NCBI GenBank assembly: GCA_019308985.1
Contig: JAFDHB010000043.1
Span: forward strand, 1 to 23,324
Direction: 5' to 3'
DNA length: 23,324 nucleotides
From: Deltaproteobacteria bacterium
Lineage (GTDB): Bacteria; Desulfobacterota; DSM-4660; Desulfatiglandales; HGW-15
Under the pieces are notes generated by a model. The model was not told the DNA's origin. It saw only the letters and a program-made list of their open reading frames with translations, and ran no database searches. Shown one piece after another: positions 15,665 through 22,794 of this stretch (position 1 is the stretch's first letter; each line of letters begins with the position of its first letter). The position numbers and the translations under genes are program-made.

Positions 15665-16534
15665 CTACGGTTGTTTCGGGACCTTCTTTAGTCCGTTCCT
15701 TCTACTGCGGACAACCCTCAAATTGTGCCTGGCCTTGACATAATCGGGATCGAGACGTACGGCCTCTGAGAAGTGAGAGACTGCTTCGATGATTCTTCCC
15801 TCCTGCGCGAGCGCCACGCCCAGGTCGTTGTGAATCCTGGGATCATCCGGTCGGAGCTCCAATGCTTTCTTGTAATGGAAGATGGCTTGTTTCAGATCTT
15901 GCCGGCCGGCGAGGTTGAGCCCCAAATTGTGGTGGGCCTCTGGCAAGGGCTTGATCTCGAGGGCCCGTTGAAATAGGGAATTTGCATCTTCCACTTTCCC
16001 CTGTCTGCTCAGCACAAACCCCATGTTGACGTATGCCTCTGCGTAAGTCGGGACCAATTCCAAGGCCTTGGAGAGATGTCTTGTCGCCTGGGAATACTGG
16101 CCCATCCGGGCCAGTACGGTACCCAGATTGGTTAAGAACATGGGGTTATCCGGCATGATTCGGACAGCCTCTTTCAGGTTGGCGAGGGCTTTCTCCAGGT
16201 CTCCCTTGGAGGCGTAAAAAGAGCCCAAGTTGTTGTAGGCGAGGTGGTTATCCTTGGTAACTTTCAGCGCGTGGACAAAGAGGGTCTCACTATTCTTCCA
16301 GGTTGCGACCTGCCGTGAAGTCAAGGACAGAAGGATCAGGACAATACACGCCAGACACGCTAGGGCCATAGTCCGATAGAAGAAGAATCTTTCAAAGAGC
16401 CGGGAAAAGCCCCACACGATCATGATAAACAATCCGATCAGGGGATATAGACAAAGCGGTCGGCCGTTGCAGGCCACAGCCCAACCTGCACCAAGCCTAT
16501 GGCAGGGAAGAGGGTGCAGATATACCATGCCCAC
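15665..16534 (-). CDS. TPR half of a frameshifted TMTC-like gene
   Basis: This frame carries the rest of the gene that begins at 17559. Genuine coding starts at about 16441 (PLIGLFIMIVWGFSRLFERFFF); the first 31 residues upstream of that are out-of-frame reading of the other half. After two membrane spans come five to six TPR repeats (AYNNLGSFYASKGDLEKAL, and so on) ending in a basic tail KKVPKQP. If the one-base break is an assembly error, the complete protein is about 631 aa, a normal TMTC/TPR length. If real, the TPR half has no plausible start of its own. It is the last gene of the minus-strand set and runs toward the 14936-15619 gene, 45 bases away. Confidence 0.75.
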   Translation of the reverse strand: MGMVYLHPLPCHRLGAGWAVACNGRPLCLYPLIGLFIMIVWGFSRLFERFFFYRTMALACLACIVLILLSLTSRQVATWKNSETLFVHALKVTKDNHLAYNNLGSFYASKGDLEKALANLKEAVRIMPDNPMFLTNLGTVLARMGQYSQATRHLSKALELVPTYAEAYVNMGFVLSRQGKVEDANSLFQRALEIKPLPEAHHNLGLNLAGRQDLKQAIFHYKKALELRPDDPRIHNDLGVALAQEGRIIEAVSHFSEAVRLDPDYVKARHNLRVVRSRRNGLKKVPKQP

Positions 16535-17559
16535 CCCACAAAAAGATAGGGATGCCTTCTTGCAGATCTCGTGGCCATAAATGTTATGGCCAGGAGGACT
16601 ATTAGGGCTCCAAGAATCTGCCAGGCGGGAAAGCCCTTTGGGAAAGGATAAAAAACCGCAAGGTCCATTGGCCAGATCATTTTTCTTATGTAGATCAGGT
16701 ATGAGATCAGGGCATTTTCCAATCGTAGGGCAAGAGGCACCGTGCTGGTGGAGACCATGATGTCCTGTTGTCCTGTGGAGGAAGAAGAGATGAGGACACA
16801 GGCTACGGAAAGGGCCAGAAATGGGATCTTTTCTACCAGAAGGTGTCCTGGGGAACAGGATTTCAATCGGGTAGCCGATTTATCTCCGGAGTCCTCTTTT
16901 GTCTTACCATCAAAGGGGATTTCCAGCCGACCGATGGGCCAGTAGTCCAGTAATAGCAAGACGAAGGGCAGGGTTGCAATAGTGGGTTTGGACATGAGGC
17001 CCAAGGCGAAAGATACAAGGGTCAGCACGTACCTGGACAACAGGGGCCTCTCGGTGTAACGGACGTAACTCAAGATAGTGGTCATCCAGAAAAAGGTGCT
17101 TATCACGTTCTTTCGTTCAGCCACCCATGCCACGGATTCAACGTTCAGGGGGTGCAATCCAAACAGTAAGGCTACCGCTGCGCTACGCCATGAGGCCCCT
17201 GTCATTTTTTTCAGAATGATGAAAAGCAAGAGACTGTTGATTATATGAAACAGCAGGTTGGTGAGGTGGTGTCCCCTGGGATGCATACCGTAGAGTTGGA
17301 AGTCCGCCATGTGGGAGAGCCAGGTCACAGGATGCCAATAATCGATGTCGTTGATGGACAAGGCCCATACAACGCCCTTCAAGGTGAACCCTTCACGAAC
17401 CATTGGGTTTTCGGTGATATAGTGGTCATCATCCAGGTTGACAAAATCATGCCCTTGTATCCTCCAATAGGGCAGGGCTATGAGCAAGGCCAACAGGATG
17501 CAAAGGATAAAATCCTTGCTTGGGATTCTGCTAAGAGACTTTGGTACTATGTTTGACAT
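16438..17559 (-). CDS. GT-C half of a frameshifted TMTC-like gene
   Basis: A 373-aa reading frame holding the membrane catalytic half of a TMTC-like protein. The first outer loop has NLDDDHYITENP with D43-D45, followed by GVVWALSINDIDYWHPVTWLS and HPLNVESVAWVAERKNV, all hallmarks of the bacterial TMTC/TPR family. The frame ends at TGA 16440-16438 right after RFVYIP, whereas relatives continue PLIGLF; that continuation is present one base out of phase. One C is missing from the run CCCC (plus-strand 16441-16444). The gene starts at ATG 17559 without a strong ribosome site. It is a distant paralog of the 2745-4979 gene. The likely role is periplasmic O-glycosyl transfer, if the protein is made at all. 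Confidence 0.78.
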   Translation of the reverse strand: MSNIVPKSLSRIPSKDFILCILLALLIALPYWRIQGHDFVNLDDDHYITENPMVREGFTLKGVVWALSINDIDYWHPVTWLSHMADFQLYGMHPRGHHLTNLLFHIINSLLLFIILKKMTGASWRSAAVALLFGLHPLNVESVAWVAERKNVISTFFWMTTILSYVRYTERPLLSRYVLTLVSFALGLMSKPTIATLPFVLLLLDYWPIGRLEIPFDGKTKEDSGDKSATRLKSCSPGHLLVEKIPFLALSVACVLISSSSTGQQDIMVSTSTVPLALRLENALISYLIYIRKMIWPMDLAVFYPFPKGFPAWQILGALIVLLAITFMATRSARRHPYLFVGWAWYICTLFPAIGLVQVGLWPATADRFVYIP

Positions 17560-17666
17560 GGTTTTAGAGGGAAGAAGCCAAAAGAGACAAACCCTTACCA
17601 GTGTGAAAGATCAAGGAAAAGGCTGGATAGGAAAGCATGACTTGCTTGTCCCGCACTTCTGCGATT

Positions 17667-18881
17667 TCAGCTTTCACGGTTCTCTTGAATGATCTTTTTA
17701 TAGATCCCGATGAATCTGTCAGCGATTTTGTCCCAGGAAAAATTGTCCCTAACATAATGCAGCGCCTTTGAGGATATTCTTTTGCCAAGGTTTCCATCCG
17801 ATAAGAGCGTAATAATCTTGTCTGCCAGGTCGATATGATCCGCCGGCCTGGCCAATAACCCGGTTTCACCATCCTTTATGATATCTGGAATGCCGCCCAC
17901 GTCACTGCCTATGACCGGTGTACCGCAGGCCATGGCCTCAAGGAGTACCAACCCCAGCCCTTCGGTCTCCCCCCTTTTGCTGACGATGGAAGGAAGCACG
18001 AAGGCCTCGGCCCGGGAATAATACGCGGATAAGATCTCTTGGGGAATCTTGCCTGCAAATACCACCTTGTCACCAATCCCGAGATCATGGGACAAGCGGA
18101 CCAGGTCCGCCTTTTGGGGGCCATCTCCCACGACTACCAGGTTGACTTCAGGGAAGCGTTTAAGGACAAGCGGGATGGCTTTGATCAAGTAATCCACCCC
18201 CTTCCAGTCGATCAACCTGCCGACATACAACAGTGTCTTCTCGTGCCTGTCTCCATAGCTGTCTTCACTGTGACCTCTTTTGAAGATCTTGGGATCAAAG
18301 CCCATGGGGATGATCTCGATGTCCTTGCGGCGAGATATCTCGCAGGTCCTCCGAGCAGTGGCTGTGCTGTTGACCGTGCAAACGTCCGACTGTCGGATGA
18401 CCATGGCATTCAGGGCCATGAAAAGAGAATTCTTCAGCCCGTATACGTCTGAGCCATGGATAGTCGTGAGGCAGGGAACACCGAGAAGCCTTTTACAGGC
18501 GAGACCTATCAACCCCTGCGGCAGGGACCAATGGGCGTGAATGATGTCCGCCTTGGTGTTTCGGACAATATAGAATGAATAAAGGGCTTCCACGATCAGG
18601 AAAGGGGGAAGCTGAAAGGGTGCTAGCCTCCTTCTTTTGATATTCTTGAGGATCCCCGCCCCGTAACACAGGACCTGGTTGCGGGTTGGGAAAAAATAGG
18701 GGAACCTGTGTATGGCGATGTTGTCCCATGTCTCAAAAAATTTCGAGCCGTAGTGGTGGGGGCATACCACTTCAATGTGAACACCTTTTCGTGAAAGTGA
18801 AGAAGAAAGCTGGTACACAAAGATACCTGCCGGATCCCCCTCAAAGCGGGGAAATGAACTGGTGAGCATGCAGACTTTCAA
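17667..18881 (-). CDS. GT4-family glycosyltransferase
   Basis: A 404-aa GT-B fold retaining enzyme of the GT4 (glycosyl transferases group 1) type, acting at the cytoplasmic face to extend a glycan from a nucleotide sugar. The N-terminal acceptor domain begins KVCMLTSSFPRFEGDPAG and includes HAHWSLPQGLIG and TIHGSDVYG. The C-terminal domain shows LYVGRLIDWKGVDYLI, VVGDGPQ and the E-x7-E site in ETEGLGLVLLEAMACGTPVIG. The start shown is TTG; an in-frame ATG four codons later is the alternative, and neither has a clear Shine-Dalgarno. It lies between the second polyprenyl-phosphate GT2 and the frameshifted TMTC-like gene, behind a 217-base spacer that contains a long palindrome. Confidence 0.88.
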   Translation of the reverse strand: MKVCMLTSSFPRFEGDPAGIFVYQLSSSLSRKGVHIEVVCPHHYGSKFFETWDNIAIHRFPYFFPTRNQVLCYGAGILKNIKRRRLAPFQLPPFLIVEALYSFYIVRNTKADIIHAHWSLPQGLIGLACKRLLGVPCLTTIHGSDVYGLKNSLFMALNAMVIRQSDVCTVNSTATARRTCEISRRKDIEIIPMGFDPKIFKRGHSEDSYGDRHEKTLLYVGRLIDWKGVDYLIKAIPLVLKRFPEVNLVVVGDGPQKADLVRLSHDLGIGDKVVFAGKIPQEILSAYYSRAEAFVLPSIVSKRGETEGLGLVLLEAMACGTPVIGSDVGGIPDIIKDGETGLLARPADHIDLADKIITLLSDGNLGKRISSKALHYVRDNFSWDKIADRFIGIYKKIIQENRES

Positions 18882-18955
18882 TGTTTTTTGTGCGGCAGCG
18901 CAGGAACATGCTTGCTAGACAGGTCTCATCCATAAATAGGTTATGATCGCTTGCA

Positions 18956-19100
18956 AGTTTCCAATCCAGAAATGAGAAATTTTTCGCAAGGTCAAGGAAA
19001 TCAAGGGATTGTGCGGAGGCGTACTTTATAGTACGTCGCACAAGTAATCCCGCAGATTGACACAGAGATTGCGGAAAAAGGCCATTTATGGATGGAAACT
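18956..19100. repeat. 145-bp imperfect palindrome, MITE-like element
   Basis: Successive blocks pair across a TTAT centre (19026-19029): AGTTTCC 18956-18962 with 19094-19100; ATCCA 18964-18968 with 19089-19093; AAATG 18970-18974 with 19083-19087; TTTTTCGCAA 18980-18989 with 19069-19079 (one bulge); GTCAA 18991-18995 with 19057-19061; GGGAT, TGTGCG and CGTACT (19005-19025) with 19030-19051. The element fills most of the spacer between two minus-strand genes and its edge overlaps the TAG stop of the GT2 gene. A partial third copy of the arm tip, TCATCCATAAATAGG, lies at 18926-18940. No transposase is present. Confidence 0.7.
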
Positions 19101-19974
19101 AGATGAATTTGTCCCCTTCACTCCGCTCAAATCGCATCTGGCAGATCTGTTCTGAGACGAGGCCCATCATGAAAATCATGATAGAGGTGGTAAACAGCAG
19201 TAAGCTCATGTTGGTGAATCGTCCCCATGAAAAGTAGGTATAGAGATAATAGCAAAGACCAAGAAGGAAAAACAAACAGCTCACGGGCAGGAATATCCGC
19301 AAGGGAGAGTAAAGGGCGCATATCTTTACTATGATCATGAAAAACCTCACTCCATCCCTGAATAAACTCACCTTGCTCTCACCCTTTTTTCTCACCCGGA
19401 CCTCAACTGGCACATACTTCATACTTCTCCCGTTTCTCAAGACTCCAAGGGTCAGGGTTGTAGGATAGGAATAGGTGTTTGGGAGGAGGTATAGCAGGCT
19501 GCGGGCAAGGTCCGCCTTTATGGCCCGGAAGCCCGAGGTAAGATCCTGTACAGGGAACTTTGCGACGTATGAGGCGAACTTGTTGTAAATCTTGTTGCCT
19601 AAGGCCCGGTTCCAGGAAGAGTGCTGATTCCTTGACCTTGCCCCCACCACCATGTCGTATTCAGGAAGGCAGTCAAGCAGGCTCTTTATGTCATCGGGAT
19701 CATGCTGGCCGTCACCGTCCATGAAGACCAGGATTTCCCCGGAAGCAATTCGGATCCCGCTCTTGACGGCCGCTCCGTTGCCTATGTTGTAGGGATGATT
19801 GTACACAATAGCACCGGCCTCTTTCGCAACTGTCCCGGTCTTGTCGGTTGAGCCGTCGTTGATTACAATGATTTCAAATTCAGGATAAAGCATTGAGATC
19901 CTGGCGATGACATCACCGATGGTGTCTTCTTCATTGAATGCCGGGATGATCACTGATACTTCCGGCTTGGCCAT
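19099..19974 (-). CDS. Second polyprenyl-phosphate GT2 (DPM1-like)
   Basis: A 291-aa GT-A enzyme with two C-terminal membrane helices (about 225-247 and 253-274), likely to make a polyprenyl-phosphate sugar at the cytoplasmic face. Motifs are VIIPAFNEEDTIG (8-20), INDGSTDKT (38-46), NIGNGAAVKSGI (63-74) and the acid motif MDGDGQHDPDD with D86 and D88; DLTSGFRA follows in the acceptor region. AGGAGG lies seven bases before the ATG, a good start. It differs clearly from the GT2 at 6830-7837, so the two may load different sugars. Its neighbour upstream is a PMT/ArnT-like GT-C gene that could use the product. No second GtrA gene is seen on this strand. Its stop codon lies inside the palindrome at 18956-19100. 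Confidence 0.9.
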   Translation of the reverse strand: MAKPEVSVIIPAFNEEDTIGDVIARISMLYPEFEIIVINDGSTDKTGTVAKEAGAIVYNHPYNIGNGAAVKSGIRIASGEILVFMDGDGQHDPDDIKSLLDCLPEYDMVVGARSRNQHSSWNRALGNKIYNKFASYVAKFPVQDLTSGFRAIKADLARSLLYLLPNTYSYPTTLTLGVLRNGRSMKYVPVEVRVRKKGESKVSLFRDGVRFFMIIVKICALYSPLRIFLPVSCLFFLLGLCYYLYTYFSWGRFTNMSLLLFTTSIMIFMMGLVSEQICQMRFERSEGDKFI

Positions 19975-20010
19975 GTGCTGTCCTCCTTCTCTTGCCTTGC
20001 GTTAATATCT

Positions 20011-20035
20011 GTCGGAGCGACCTCCCGGTCGCGAT
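20011..20035. repeat. REP-like hairpin with GTCG head
   Basis: GTCG (20011-20014) is followed by the perfect stem GCGACC (20017-20022) and GGTCGC (20027-20032) around TCCC. A GTNG-type tetranucleotide next to a short GC-rich hairpin with the wording GGAGCGACC..GGTCGCGAT is the pattern of REP elements mobilised by REP-associated tyrosine transposases. It sits in the AT-rich spacer ahead of the minus-strand GT2 gene, about 40-60 bases before its start. No such transposase is encoded in the window. Confidence 0.5.
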
Positions 20036-20133
20036 CATTCGCTTCCTAAACTACTTTGCCTATCGAAATATTACCGCCTAAACATAATTAGGATAAAAAA
20101 GATGCAGCAAAACATAATGCAGATAGTATTAAC

Positions 20134-20167
20134 TTAGTATAATAACTCGTTAAATATTTTATACTAA
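20134..20167. repeat. 9-bp inverted repeat in AT-rich spacer
   Basis: TTAGTATAA (20134-20142) and TTATACTAA (20159-20167) are exact inverted copies separated by 16 bases, with centres 25 bp apart. Each arm contains TATACT on one strand. The site lies between the stop of the GT-C gene and the start of the GT2 gene on the minus strand, so it could be an operator or promoter region for the latter. I find no matching -35 box at a proper distance on either strand. Confidence 0.35.
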
Positions 20168-20180
20168 TAACGGAAACTAA

Positions 20181-21866
20181 TCAACCCGAATTTGCCTTCA
20201 ACCCCAAGACAACAAAACCATTCTCGATGAACAGGGCCTTGGTATGTGTCGTGAAGAACTCGTTGAGCAATTTTAGCCGGTCATCAGGATAATTCTGACG
20301 AATCCACTTCTCAAAAATGGGATGACATAGAAGCAAGTGGGTGACGCCTCGTTGCCTTAACCTGGTTGAAATTTCCGCAGGGCCGGCCGACTCTCGCAGG
20401 ATTCCGGCGAGCAGGTCCTCTCCCAAGAGATATTCTCTGTCGCTATAGTATCCCCTGTTGCCCAGGAAGAGAAAGTAGACCAGGGAATCTTCTGGCAGGT
20501 TATGATTGATATACTGAATCGCAGGGTATTCAGGGCGATATTTTGAAATATATTGTGCACGAGTGAACTCTCCCTTGAGGTAGCTGAGAGGGGCGACATA
20601 TTTGAACTGGTCAATTATGTACACGGCGTTTATAAGGAAGGATGCGCCCACGGCCAGGGCCGTCAATGTCAGCCCTATTTTTCTGTGCCCAGCGCTTTGC
20701 CACCTCTCTGTCTTCTTGACCAGGTTGTTTATTCCGAAAACCGAGAGTATCACCAGTGCCGGTATGATAGGTGAAATGTATCGCATCCTCAAACCAGCGC
20801 TAAAGAGGGCTATAAGGAAAAATAGTGCTGAAAATGCCAGCAGGATCGCCTTCTCCCTCCTGATAAGAGGATCCCCATTCCCGGCCTTGTAAAAGGCAAG
20901 GATAGGGAAGAAGAGAAGGAAGGGATTTAATTTTCCGTCGAAACGCCGTGGATCACCGTCCTTGCCCTGGAAAAAAATGCGCAAGGGCAGAAGAGCTATC
21001 TCCCACCATTTCTCTCCGTAAATGATGCTCCTGTATGTAAAAATACCCCTTGATTTCTCTTGGTTCTCATCGTTCCTTTCCGAGGTCTCCCCGGAAACGG
21101 GGGGGTTAAACAAGGTATTGTACAGGGGATAGACAGGATTTCTTTTCCAGTAATAGTTTCTGGCCATCCAGGGAGAAAAAAAGGCGAGGGCCACGAGCAC
21201 AAAGAGGGTACAGTATGCAATGGGTCGCAGCAATCCTGGCCTCTTGTTCTTTGCATACCTTGTGTACAGGAATGGTACAAGGAGGGTTAGTAAGAGAAAT
21301 GTGACCAGGCCGTTATATTTCGTGCCCATGGCCAGGCCGCATAGTATGGCTGCAAGGACCAAGGTTCTGACCTGGAATCCCTTTTCGGTCCATTTCAAGA
21401 CGAAGAGGAGAGATGCCGTTGAAAAAAAGATCAGCCCAAGGTCCACATATACTGTTATGGAGAGTTTGACGATGAGCGGGATAGAGAGGAAGAACAAAGC
21501 CCCAAGTAAGCCGTAAATCTTGCTGATTCTTGCCCTAAGGTAACCAAAAATCAGCCACGCGGTGAGAAGGGCAAAACTGAAGTGGATGAACTTGGGGATA
21601 ATGTCGTTCCCAAAATAGAGTGGCACCATGTAAAGGAGTTGAAGATTCATGGGGTAGTAACTGAAAAACATCTCCGGTATCTCATATATACTCCCATGCT
21701 TAAGGTAGAGCTTGGGCAATGCCAGGTGATGGACAAGGGCATCACGACTCACAGGAGGAACAGCGGCCATCAGAATGATCGAGACCAAAAGGCCCGTGAC
21801 AGAGATCATCAAGATCCAGGCAACGAGTCGTTCCCTCTGGCGGTTATTGGTCAGTTGAGCCCTCAT
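20181..21866 (-). CDS. GT-C glycosyltransferase, PMT/ArnT-like
   Basis: A 561-aa polytopic inner-membrane protein. The first outer loop has PPVSRDALVHHLALPKLY (about 37-54) with D42, H46 and H47, the place and type of acid motif used by GT-C enzymes that take a lipid-phosphate sugar donor. About ten membrane spans run to about residue 410, with the block GLAMGTKYNGLVTFLLL common in this superfamily. A periplasmic domain of about 140 residues follows and has no TPR. The acceptor could be lipid A, a polysaccharide or a protein; the sequence does not tell. It begins three bases after the stop of the methyltransferase gene, so the two are co-translated, with AAGGA just before the ATG. Confidence 0.82.
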   Translation of the reverse strand: MRAQLTNNRQRERLVAWILMISVTGLLVSIILMAAVPPVSRDALVHHLALPKLYLKHGSIYEIPEMFFSYYPMNLQLLYMVPLYFGNDIIPKFIHFSFALLTAWLIFGYLRARISKIYGLLGALFFLSIPLIVKLSITVYVDLGLIFFSTASLLFVLKWTEKGFQVRTLVLAAILCGLAMGTKYNGLVTFLLLTLLVPFLYTRYAKNKRPGLLRPIAYCTLFVLVALAFFSPWMARNYYWKRNPVYPLYNTLFNPPVSGETSERNDENQEKSRGIFTYRSIIYGEKWWEIALLPLRIFFQGKDGDPRRFDGKLNPFLLFFPILAFYKAGNGDPLIRREKAILLAFSALFFLIALFSAGLRMRYISPIIPALVILSVFGINNLVKKTERWQSAGHRKIGLTLTALAVGASFLINAVYIIDQFKYVAPLSYLKGEFTRAQYISKYRPEYPAIQYINHNLPEDSLVYFLFLGNRGYYSDREYLLGEDLLAGILRESAGPAEISTRLRQRGVTHLLLCHPIFEKWIRQNYPDDRLKLLNEFFTTHTKALFIENGFVVLGLKANSG

Positions 21867-21869
21867 TCC

Positions 21870-22613
21870 TTATGTTTTTTCCAAGACCAGGAATACCCTA
21901 AAAGCCAGGTACCTTGCGAAAGGATGAACCATTTTCTCCAGAAGTGCCAATGGCTTCCAGAGAATGATCGGGCAGAGGCTGGTATGATGGAACCCGCCAC
22001 TGAGAGGATAAAGGAAGGGGTCTATTCTCTCTTCGCATATAATCTTCAATCCGGGGAAATGGCTTAGGAGTTTGCCCCGGTGCTTTTCAAAAAGGAGCTT
22101 GGGTATGCTTTGATTGCCACGAAAAGGTTCCTTGTCTTTGTTTGGGCACCTCCTCCCTAAAAATGGGTTGAAACGCCTATCTATCCCTTCTGGGTGTAAG
22201 AACCGGTAAACGGGATAGGAAAGACAGGAAACATATGGCTCCATCATCACTATTCTTCCCTCTGGTCTTAGAACACGGCATCCCTCATGGAAAAAGGCAA
22301 CCGGATCCTCCAGGTGATGAAGCACATCAAACAGGATAATGGAGTCCACGCTCTGGTTTTTGAAGGGCAAATAGTGGGCATCCAGGACAGCATCCAGCCA
22401 CGGTGCGAAGATGATGTCTGTACTTATTGCATGGGGCATGAAGTCTCTTATATTCCCGCTCCCGCCCCCCAACTCGATGATATGTCCAGGCCGTAGGGCT
22501 CCTACGATCATCCGGTACCATCTCTCGTAAAGTCTCCTGAGGATTTCCTTCCTTTTCCAGGTTGCTCTCCTCTCGGCAAGGATTTGACCAGGCGTATCTG
22601 TCACATTACTCAT
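21870..22613 (-). CDS. SAM-dependent methyltransferase, class I
   Basis: A 247-aa cytoplasmic Rossmann-fold methyltransferase of the type-11 group. Motif I is ELGGGSGN (47-54), the acidic end of the second strand is D66, and the motif IV region reads DVLHHLEDP (96-104), followed by VLRPEGRIVMMEP. The C-terminal third (about 125-247) is family-specific. Such enzymes next to glycosyltransferases usually methylate a sugar or a lipid-linked glycan; that substrate is inference. It lies three bases upstream of the GT-C gene. No strong ribosome site precedes its ATG, and the 181-base spacer before it contains a gene remnant. Confidence 0.85.
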   Translation of the reverse strand: MSNVTDTPGQILAERRATWKRKEILRRLYERWYRMIVGALRPGHIIELGGGSGNIRDFMPHAISTDIIFAPWLDAVLDAHYLPFKNQSVDSIILFDVLHHLEDPVAFFHEGCRVLRPEGRIVMMEPYVSCLSYPVYRFLHPEGIDRRFNPFLGRRCPNKDKEPFRGNQSIPKLLFEKHRGKLLSHFPGLKIICEERIDPFLYPLSGGFHHTSLCPIILWKPLALLEKMVHPFARYLAFRVFLVLEKT

Positions 22614-22649
22614 CTCGGATGGTAAATCCTGTGGAACACAGAAGATGCT

Positions 22650-22740
22650 TTAAAAGGCCTTTATTCCGAGACCTTTGAAAGAACCCGGGAGTTTCGTCAG
22701 GTTTTGGAGTGAGCCAACCATATTGCCGCCTTCAAAATGA
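22650..22740 (-). pseudogene. Short gene remnant related to 14458-14697
   Basis: Read on the minus strand, the segment encodes THFEGGNMVGSLQNL, a spacer, then SFKGLGIKAF and a stop. Bases 22726-22703 match 14460-14483 at 23 of 24 positions, and the match weakens over the next 35 bases. No start codon or ribosome site belongs to it, and it lies between a GT4 gene and a methyltransferase gene on the same strand. It is best explained as a leftover of the same unidentified gene type, or as part of a dispersed repeat. Confidence 0.35.
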
Positions 22741-22794
22741 GTTTTGCAAAGGTCTCCCTGGTAGATTTCTCCCTCCGGGCTATAGGCCTCGGAC

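Noticed and set aside
16438..16446. Programmed -1 ribosomal frameshift joining the two TMTC-like halves
   Set aside because: The CCCC run does not form a standard slippery heptamer, and I see no clear stimulatory hairpin or Shine-Dalgarno nearby; a sequence error or mutation is simpler.
18841..19041. 66-codon minus-strand frame between the GT4 and GT2 genes
   Set aside because: It is made mostly of the palindromic element and overlaps the GT4 start; no ribosome site or motif.
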